Assembly (NCBI GenBank): GCA_951804985.1
Contig: OX638130.1
Span: 127,857,593-127,921,592, forward strand
Length of the DNA stretch: 64,000 bases
Direction of reading: 5' to 3'
Source of the DNA: Dryomyza anilis
Taxonomy: Eukaryota; Arthropoda; Insecta; Diptera; Dryomyzidae
Part shown: in pieces, positions 57,153 through 64,000 of the stretch
Layout: every line of letters starts with the position of its first letter
Numbering within the stretch: position 1 is the first letter of the stretch
The notes under the pieces: model-generated
Told to the model about the DNA's origin: nothing
The model's input: only the letters and a program-made list of their open reading frames with translations
Databases searched by the model: none
Translations under genes and position numbers: made by a program

Positions 57153-59712
57153 GTGAGTCGTCCTTAAATAGTCCTTAAAACAGTTACAGGTACAGTTCGC
57201 TAACGTACGTGGTCATTTATGCCGGTAGGTTGCTTTATGCTGTTTATTTAATGTTCAGTTATTGCCTATGTCCGACACAGCTCGCACAACAAGGCGTATG
57301 AGTAACATTAATAAAGAGGCTGTATTTTGTAGTTTGCAAATAGTTTGAATTTTTTTAGTAGTCATAATTGAAATAGCTACTGTTAGGCTAAAATGTGTAG
57401 TACCTACTTTGTATGGCATAGGATATTTTTAAGACAAAATAATTAGAAATGCACGCTATATGTTGTATGAGTACTATTACTGCAGTGTTTGCAAATATGT
57501 GTCGATATTTTGATGTTTTCAAATAATTTTTTTTTTTTTTTAATAGCCGCAGCCGAAACATTTACTATTAAGCTACAATTTGTAGTACTTACTTTGTGTA
57601 GCATAGAATATTTTTATGATAAATTAATTAGTAGTTTGCAGATTTTTTGTTATCTAAAATAGTAGAGTTTTTAGAAAAGGTTACTTTTTTCTAATAGTCA
57701 TTATTATAAGCTATTTTATGTGGCTTTTAAAAACTGTTGATAGATTTAGTAAAATACAAGTGTGCTTTTACTAGGAAAATAAATTCTGAGAAGTTAAAGA
57801 TCCTTGACGTATGAGGAAGAATAACGAAGATCCACAGATCGATATTTTAAAGTTTGCAAATAGCTAGAATTTTTTTAAAAGTCATTACTTTAATTAGTAA
57901 TATTAAGCTTTCATATGTAGTAATTACTTTGTATAGCGTAGGGTATTTTTAATACGTAATAATTACAAGTTTGTAAATATGAGAGATGTTTTATGCATCA
58001 TTTTATTTTTCAATTGTCATTAGTTTTTACTACTTCATAAGTCAGCAGAAAACGTTTAAAAATTATAAATCAAAGAACTTTTACTAGGGAAATAAATTCA
58101 AACTATCAAAATCTACATGACGTATGAGTAAATTCCATAAATATTAAAAAGCATAGATCATTGTTCTTATTGAAAATATAGCTAATATTATAGTCGATTA
58201 TTAAATATACTAAATCAGCTTTCAAATGCTATATAAATAATACATGGTGATAATGAAAATTTAGTTCAGAAAAATTAAAAAAAAATAGTTTGAAGTACAT
58301 TTTTAATTTCACATCAATTGTTCTTAGTTGCGTTTAAATATTTAAATATTTAAATATTTTCCAATAGTTATTATTTTTGGCTGCTTACAAGGCTTTCTGA
58401 AAATTATAACAATTTAGATAGCAAACCGCTTTTACTACCGAAATAAATTCAAAACATTTGAATCTACATTATGTATGAGTAACTTTCATGCATTAAACAA
58501 CATATAACAGTGTCGATATTGCAAATATAACGTATATTATAGTCGATTATTAAACACAATGAAATCGGATTTTCTATGCTATATAAATTATATAGAGTAA
58601 TAGTGCAAATTTAAATCAGCAAAATTAAAAATTTAAATTTAATCAAAACCACAATAATTTTTGTTCAAAATCCCATCAATTGCTCATCGTTGCTGTTAAA
58701 GCAAAAATAAAATTCCAATAGTCATTTATTTTAGATGCTTCATTAAGCTTCATGAGGATGCTAAAAAATTAGAAAGCAAAATACTTTTACTAAAAAAATA
58801 AATTCAAACCAACAAACCTACATGACGTATGAGTAATTTTCATACATTTATAACAGCATAGAACAGCTTCGTTATTGCAAATATTGCTAATGTTATGGTC
58901 AATTATTAAACACAGTAACACCACCTTAAAAACGCTATATAAATTATATACAGTGATAGTGCAAATTTAATTAAACAAAATTAATAAATTAAATTTTAAG
59001 TGCATTTTCATCATAACCACGACAATTTATTTCAATTCAACATCAATTGCTCACAGATGCATTATCTCTTGTTATTGGGAAGCAGTGCTTTGTGGTTGAT
59101 ATCTCTGCATAGTCATGATAACCGCATTGCATTCTAAGCAGTGGAGTGACCGAAGGTAGTCAAAATTTCTTATCTAGCTCTAGATGCATCAGTGCTTCAA
59201 TGCATCGATGTGCTGTGGAAAATAATTACACAAACTGAGAGGCTCTAAATTTCAATTGAATGCCGTTGCTCAATGGCTGCTCAAATCTAGAACGACCAAA
59301 GTCACGTTTACCTTTCGACCACAATGCAATTGGCCTGTATTTCCGGCATGCAGCATTCAATTGCAATATGTCGATGTGTATGTCACACACACACGCACAC
59401 TCACACTCACAAACACTAACAAGCACAATTGGCCCCTGTGCATTGGTCGTTTAGGCGACGTTTAGACGACGTTTGTACTGCGTACCCATTACGCACAATT
59501 TATGTGCAACACAATTGAAAACATTTCAATTTGATTTTCGCAATTTCCCTAAATTCGCCGCAAAATATATCTGTGGCCATGTATCGATGGCATTGTATGT
59601 TGTTGTGCTTGTATCGGTTGTAGCAGCCGATGTGGTATCGGTTCTAGTGACCGATGTTTTACTTGTTTTGTGCATGTTCAACTGATTGTTGCCTTTCATT
59701 GCCTTTCGACAG
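57153..59712 (+). other. Intron (phase 1, 2560 bp) filled with a long-period satellite
   Basis: Donor GTGAGT, acceptor TTTCATTGCCTTTCGACAG. From about 57290 to 59000 it holds degenerate tandem units of about 310-350 bases, each with a 'catgacgtatgagtaa'-like landmark (57295, 57808, 58119, 58469, 58822) preceded by 'ttttactaggaaataaattcaaa'. The last 600 bases are more complex and include a cacacacacgcacactcac tract at about 59387. Confidence 0.85.
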
Positions 59713-59901
59713 ATGTGCCCATCTCCACGGACCATTGCGACTGGCTGTACGGCATCTTCGGGCACGAGACTTCCTGCACCCGCTACTGGACCTGCTGGAA
59801 CGGCACCGCCACCGAGCAGCTCTGCATCGGCGGTCTACTCTACAACGAGCAGGCGCACAGTTGCGATTGGCCCGAGAACGTTGATGGCTGCCAGAAGCAT
59901 C
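59713..59901 (+). CDS. Same gene, exon with chitin-binding domain 2
   Basis: Joined in phase 1 to the previous exon (an AAT Asn codon spans the junction), it reads NVPISTDHCDWLYGIFG and onward. Its six cysteines are spaced C-12-C-5-C-9-C-12-C-8-C, with CTRYWTCWNG and CDWPENVDGC, a textbook peritrophin-A domain. The linker from domain 1 is 14 residues (EGKQLANVPISTDH), short as in the CPAP3 group. 'LYGIF' and 'CWNG' match domain 2 of Gasp-like proteins as I remember them. The donor is GTAAGT at 59902, phase 1. The exon is GC-rich in third positions, unlike its surroundings, as expected for coding sequence here. Confidence 0.95.
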
Positions 59902-60092
59902 GTAAGTATCGCAATCGCTGTTGATGACCATAACCTGAGGGTGCGGTTGCAGCAACCGAAAAACGACGAAAAGCAGAAAAGCGGCAGCAGCAGCAACATG
60001 TTGGCGTGTTGTTGTTAATTGTTGCTGCTGCTACAACTATCGAAGCCGACAATTGATGAAAAAATTTTAAAACCCATTCGTATCGTTTACAG
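59902..60092 (+). other. Short intron (191 bp, phase 1)
   Basis: Bounded by GTAAGT and TCGTATCGTTTACAG. It carries in-frame stops and cagcagcagcaac / gttgttgttaattgttgctg simple sequence. Nothing else is visible. Confidence 0.9.
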
Positions 60093-60337
60093 CGCTCTGT
60101 AACGAGGATGCCAACGGCAATGTGCCGCTGGGCAAATCCTGCAATCGTTATTGGCAGTGTCAGGGCGGTTACCCACGGCTGCAGCGCTGTCCGGCGATGC
60201 TTGTGTTCGACCGACATGCGCTGCGTTGCGTGGTGCCGCCAACGGAGGAGTGCGACATACCGACCACACCGTCGCCCATCGATGGCGAGGCCGATGGCGA
60301 GAGCAACAATGTGTCCAAGGACGAGCAGGAGCGCAAG
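60093..60337 (+). CDS. Same gene, exon with chitin-binding domain 3 and acidic linker
   Basis: After the phase 1 junction (CCG Pro) the exon gives PLCNEDANGNVPLGKSC and onward. The third domain has cysteine spacing C-13-C-5-C-9-C-12-C-7-C, with CNRYWQC and CVVPPTEEC. Only five residues (QKHPL) separate it from domain 2. A Pro/Thr then Asp/Glu-rich tail follows (PTTPSPIDGEADGESN...), ending ERK at a GTGAGT donor (60338, phase 0), so at least one more exon lies downstream. The three domains occupy about 226 residues in the window, close to the usual 230-280 for CPAP3 proteins. Family knowledge: such proteins bind chitin in the apical extracellular matrix and organise cuticle or tracheal lining. 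That role is inferred here. Confidence 0.94.
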
Positions 60338-62130
60338 GTGAGTACAGGCAGCAATTGATTTATGTTTTATGCGTAACGTTGTCATGGCTAACGTGGCCAA
60401 CCGTATTGGCAACCCCGGACAGAATGCTAGAATGGAAAAACCATGTAGTACATGTGGTTTTTTTTTTTTGCCAAAGTGGCAGTAAGTGCTTTTGTATGGC
60501 TTTCTGACCAATTGATGGCAATTTTTCAAGAGTAATTAAGAAAGTTAGTAGTTGCAGCTGCAAAGAGTCAATTGCAGAGTTGAATGGAAATTCAAAAGAA
60601 ATTAAGTTATGCACAATTTTCTTCGTAAATATTAAAGTACTTGAAATGTGAATTTATTTTTTTGGTTGTCATATTTGAAAGCATATATATCATATTTCTT
60701 GCTGCAAAAAATATGAAAATTGATGCTACCAAACTTACGAAATAATTCACTGAAGTTGGTGACACATAAGTATAAAGAAAAATAATTTTAATTCATGTTA
60801 TTTATTGAATGTGAATTGTTATTCAATTGGTTAGCATTTTTTAAGGTGTTTTTTTTGAAAGGGGTTTTTGGAAATGCCACAAAATATTGACGTATGAGCA
60901 ACATTTATGATATTTACTTATTGAATATTAAGCCACTTGAGTTCAGTTTTTAATTTTTATAGTATTTAATAATAAAATACTGATTAATAAACTTTATTTT
61001 GCTGAAAGAATTATAAAAATTTCTATATCCAAACTTATAAAACAAATCATTTTACAAATTAAAAAAATTGTGGTATGAGTAACATTTGTATTATTCATCT
61101 GTACAAATTAATGCAGTTAAAATAAATATATTCTTAATACAGTAGTCAATAAATAAAGTCTAAATATGATATTTTACTTTACTGCAAAAATTATGCAAAT
61201 TTCTTGAGAACAACTTTTAAAATAAATCATTAAAGTAAAAATTAAAGAAATTGTGGTAGCAGAAACATTTCCGAAATTTACTTAGTATGAATTAAAGTTG
61301 AACTTAAATTGAATTTGTTTGTTAAAGTAGTCAATAGATAATGCATATTATTTATTATCTAGCAAAAATTATGCAAATTTCCCATTCCAAACTTTTTAAA
61401 CAAATCATTAAATTACAAGTTAAAGCAATTGCGATTACTGATATTTACGAATTCAAAATAAAGTAGTTAAGATGAATTTAATTTTTTTTTGTAATTACAA
61501 TTAAAAGAAAATGTATTATGTATTACATTGTTTTACAGATTATGCATATTGCTTAAGTCAATCGTCTACAACAAATCATTAAATCGCAAATTAAGAAATT
61601 GAGGCATGATCTGGCTTTCTGAAATTTACTTGATACAAATTAAAGTAGTTGTCATTTTTTACTTCTCTGTAAAATTTTGACAATTCCTAGAGCCAAACTT
61701 GTAAAACAAATCATTAACATTGGTACAAATGAAAGACATATTTTTACAAAATTTCTTATTTATTTTCTTATTAAACATTAAAGTAGTTAAAATTAATTTG
61801 ACATTTTTATAATAGTCAGTAATGTTAACAAAATTAATTTAATTTCCTTTTCCGTAAAAATTATGAAAATTGCTTAAGCAAAACATTTTAAACAAATCAT
61901 TAAACTGAATTAAATAAATTGCGGTATGAGCAACATTTCTGAAATATTCCTATTGAAAATTTGTATAGTTGAAATGTATTTAAAATTTTTCTAGTAGTCA
62001 CAAATGAAAGCAGAATTATTTTGTTTTAAATAACTGCTAAAAATCTACCACTTACTACAACCAAACTTTAGAAATAATACCTACAAATTTGTGCCAAACA
62101 TGACGTATGAGTAACATGAATTTCCCCTTT
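60338..62130 (+). repeat. Intronic long-period (about 175 bp) degenerate satellite
   Basis: The intron after the third domain exon holds about eight units from about 60600. Landmarks 'ttgacgtatgagcaacattta' (60888), 'gtggtatgagtaacattt' (61072), 61253, 61430, 61603, 61918 ('gcggtatgagcaacattt') and 62099 ('catgacgtatgagtaac') are spaced about 170-185 bases, with one gap near twice that. Between them 'attatg.aaattt', 'ccaaact', 'aaacaaatcatta' and 'attaaagtagt' recur. It shares the landmark with the preceding large intron. Confidence 0.75.
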
Positions 62131-63170
62131 TTTTTATATTTCCTGTAAACAATTTTCACGCACACAAATCAACACAAATAAAACGCATATTCTGTAATGT
62201 AATTTAATGATTTTTATTGTTGCATTGAGAGCAAAATTTACAAGATGCCAACAGGTGTTGCCACCAATGTCTGCAACGCTCTAGCAGCAAATTCCGACGA
62301 ACTGCTTTGATATTTATATCTTGTGCACAAAATGCAGCAGCAACATTCGTGCTATGTTGCTGCAATAGTATTTGCTGTTTTTGTTGTTTTTGGTGTTGTT
62401 TTGTTGCTGGCAACCAGCAGACGTTGTTCGAGCTGCAGTCATGCGGCGTTGCCTTCGCATCCTGACTGAATGCAGTGCGGAAATGAATTTTCCTGCTCGA
62501 TGACGCGCTCATAGAATAGCAAAAAATGTGTAAAATAAGTGAAAAACATTTCTTCACATTGAGTTAATATTTTCTTAATTTAGATTTTTCTTTTTTTTTT
62601 GCTGTTTTTCTACTTTTATTCAGTTCTTTAGCACCGCACAAAACATGCTGTGCGACATGATTAAAAATCGTTTATCGTTTATTGCGTGTGTGTGGCACCC
62701 TGTGAGGTCTGTTGTTAGCAGCAACAGCAACAGCATCGCCCTGTCATGTTGCAACTTAACTTCAAAGTCTTTAACGTGCTGCTGATATTGATGCCATCGA
62801 CAATCGACAAAGGGCTTCCAATGGCAAATGCGGGTTATTGCGCCTGTTGCCATGTCTTGTCAGTTGTGTGCTTGCAGCGACTGTTGGTAATGGCAGCAGC
62901 AGCGGCAGCAACAGCCACAGCAGTAACACAAAGACGAAATCGATGAAATCGAAATCCTGGGTCGGTTGGGGTTGGTTGTGTCGCATGAAAGGCATTGACT
63001 GAGTGGTGCCACCTCTGTTGTTGGTCAGTGGCACTGATTGTGACTCAATTTCAAGCAGGGCATTCATTAGTGTTTGCTTTTAATTAAAGGAAAAGTCTTT
63101 TCGGAAAAATATTGAAGCTACAACCGGATGATACCTGTACCTGTAATATGCAATTTCTAGTTTTTTTTAC
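62131..63170. other. Non-coding DNA, probably intronic
   Basis: 62200-62520 and 62620-63070 are GC-richer, with TTGTTGTTTTTGG and GCAGCAGC runs. A pyrimidine tract ending in CAG at 62623 could be an acceptor, but the sequence after it does not read like a CPAP3 C-terminus. No exon is called. Confidence 0.35.
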
Positions 63171-63174
63171 TTAA

Positions 63175-64000
63175 TTTTATTTTAATTAAAATTTAAATTC
63201 TCGCTAAAAATTAAATTGTTTACTAAAAATTAAATTGTTTACTAAAAATTCTATTTCTATCACTAAAAATTCACTTTTTCACTAAAAATTAAAATTTTCA
63301 CAAAAATTTCAGTTTTTAACCAAAAATTCAATTTGTAATTAAAAATTTAATTTGTAACTAAAAATACAATTTTTATTTAAAAATTCAATTTTTCACTGAA
63401 AAATCAATTTTCTACTAATAATTCAATTTTGCACAAAAAATTCAATTTTTCACTAAATATTCAATTTTTCACTAAAAATTCAAATTTCACTAATTATTCA
63501 ATTTTTTACTAATAATTCAATTATTTACTAAAAAATTTAATTTTTAGTGAAAAATTGAATATATAGTGAAAAATTAAATTTCTCACTAAAAATTCAATTT
63601 TCACTAGAAATTCAATTTTTACTAAAAATTCAGTTTTCACTAAAAAGTCAGTTTTTCACTAAAAATTCCATTTTTCACTAAAAATTCCATTTTTCATTAA
63701 AAATTCAATTTTTCACTAAATATTCAATTTGTCACTAAAATTCAATTTTTCACTAAAAATTCAATTTTTCACTAAAAATTCCATTTTTTATTAAAAATTC
63801 AATTTTTCACTAAAAATTAAATTTTTCACTAAAAATTCAAAAAAAAAAAAAAAATTCTTACTAAAAGTTCAATTTATCACTAATAATTTTTCACTAAAAA
63901 TTCAATTTGTCTCTAAAAATTCAATTTTTCACTAAAATTTCAATTGTTACTAAAAGTTCAATTTTTTACTAAAAATTCAATTTTTCACTAAAAATTAAAT
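63175..64000 (+). repeat. 19-bp minisatellite array 5, runs off the window
   Basis: Units of AAAAATTCAATTTTTCACT, as in arrays 1 and 2, with many indels. At about 63535-63578 two or three units are in the opposite orientation (ttagtgaaaaattgaat, tatagtgaaaaattaaat) before the array resumes forward. An A run of about 16 bases interrupts it at 63839. The array probably lies in the intron or 3' flank of the chitin-binding gene. Confidence 0.93.

Noticed and set aside
56972..57178. An apparent short stand-alone protein starting at GTG 56972.
   Set aside because: The coding sequence is open upstream to the acceptor at 56906 and includes the first cysteine of the domain. The last codons after 57152 are intron.
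59840..60529. A 229-codon open frame on the minus strand, the longest in the window.
   Set aside because: It lies antisense to the domain 2 and domain 3 exons and runs through their intron. Codon bias on the coding strand opens the opposite frame. It has no domain and no sensible composition.
62624..62785. A possible downstream exon after a good pyrimidine tract and CAG.
   Set aside because: It is open in the correct phase for about 50 codons, but the encoded sequence is Met/Cys/Leu-rich and unlike the tail expected of a secreted cuticle protein.

Overview
This window looks like nuclear DNA from a higher (brachyceran) fly. The grounds are very AT-rich non-coding sequence, GT-AG introns, opa-like CAG/CAA runs, a dispersed repeat of a kind familiar from Drosophila and calyptrate genomes (a 'ttcttgatcagcatcac' block followed by 'tttagccatgtc' and a gtctgtctg run), and one gene with an insect cuticle-type chitin-binding architecture. 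I cannot name the species. There is no sign of bacterial or phage organisation.

Only one protein-coding gene can be supported. It lies on the + strand near the right end, as three internal exons (56907-57152, 59713-59901, 60093-60337) joined by perfect GTGAGT/GTAAGT donors and matching intron phases. Each exon encodes one six-cysteine chitin-binding type-2 (peritrophin-A) domain. Together they give the three-domain layout of the obstructor/CPAP3 family of secreted cuticle-organising proteins. The signal-peptide exon and the C-terminal exon were not found, so the gene is partial here.

The other roughly 63 kb is non-coding and dominated by repeats. From left to right: an internally repetitive dispersed family (0.9-2.6, 7.9-9.0, 31.0, 35.2-35.9 kb); an ~0.9 kb non-autonomous element with CACAGAAAAA termini built of TTCATCAATATGATGAA-like palindromes (1.7, 5.0-7.5, 15.6-17.2, 22.0 kb), including a three-level nest at 5.0-7.5 kb and a copy inside a copy at 15.6-17.2 kb; a 17-bp minisatellite (11.0-12.5 kb); several short terminal-inverted-repeat elements (10.8, 14.2, 14.5, 23.0 kb); a (TAAA)n tract (17.3 kb); a GC-rich island of probable retroelement origin (18.8-19.3 kb); two tRNA-derived SINEs with (ATT)n tails and target duplications (21.2, 26.6 kb); four elements ending in TCATGCCAAAAGGG (17.6, 24.9, 29.1, 53.3 kb); a likely solo LTR (31.3 kb); a decayed Tc1/mariner-type transposase (33.5 kb); and two striking hairpins (33.3 and 35.9 kb).

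The right half is marked by 19-bp minisatellite arrays at 38.3, 42.2, 44.6, 48.4 and 63.2 kb. They are variants of one 19-mer, and the 44.6 kb array runs on the opposite strand. The 38.3-39.7 kb array sits between 18-bp inverted repeats, as if carried by a mobile element. A separate, highly diverged long-period satellite (about 175 bp and about twice that) fills both large introns of the chitin-binding gene. Between these blocks lie stretches of higher-complexity, GC-richer DNA (about 3.0-3.7, 9.8-10.7, 13.0-13.7, 27.6-28.2, 36.1-38.2, 39.9-40.8, 43.5-44.3, 47.4-48.4, 49.5-50.3, 52.2-53.2, 55.6-56.5 and 62.2-63.1 kb). I see no convincing coding potential in them; they are the natural places to look for regulatory DNA or UTR exons.
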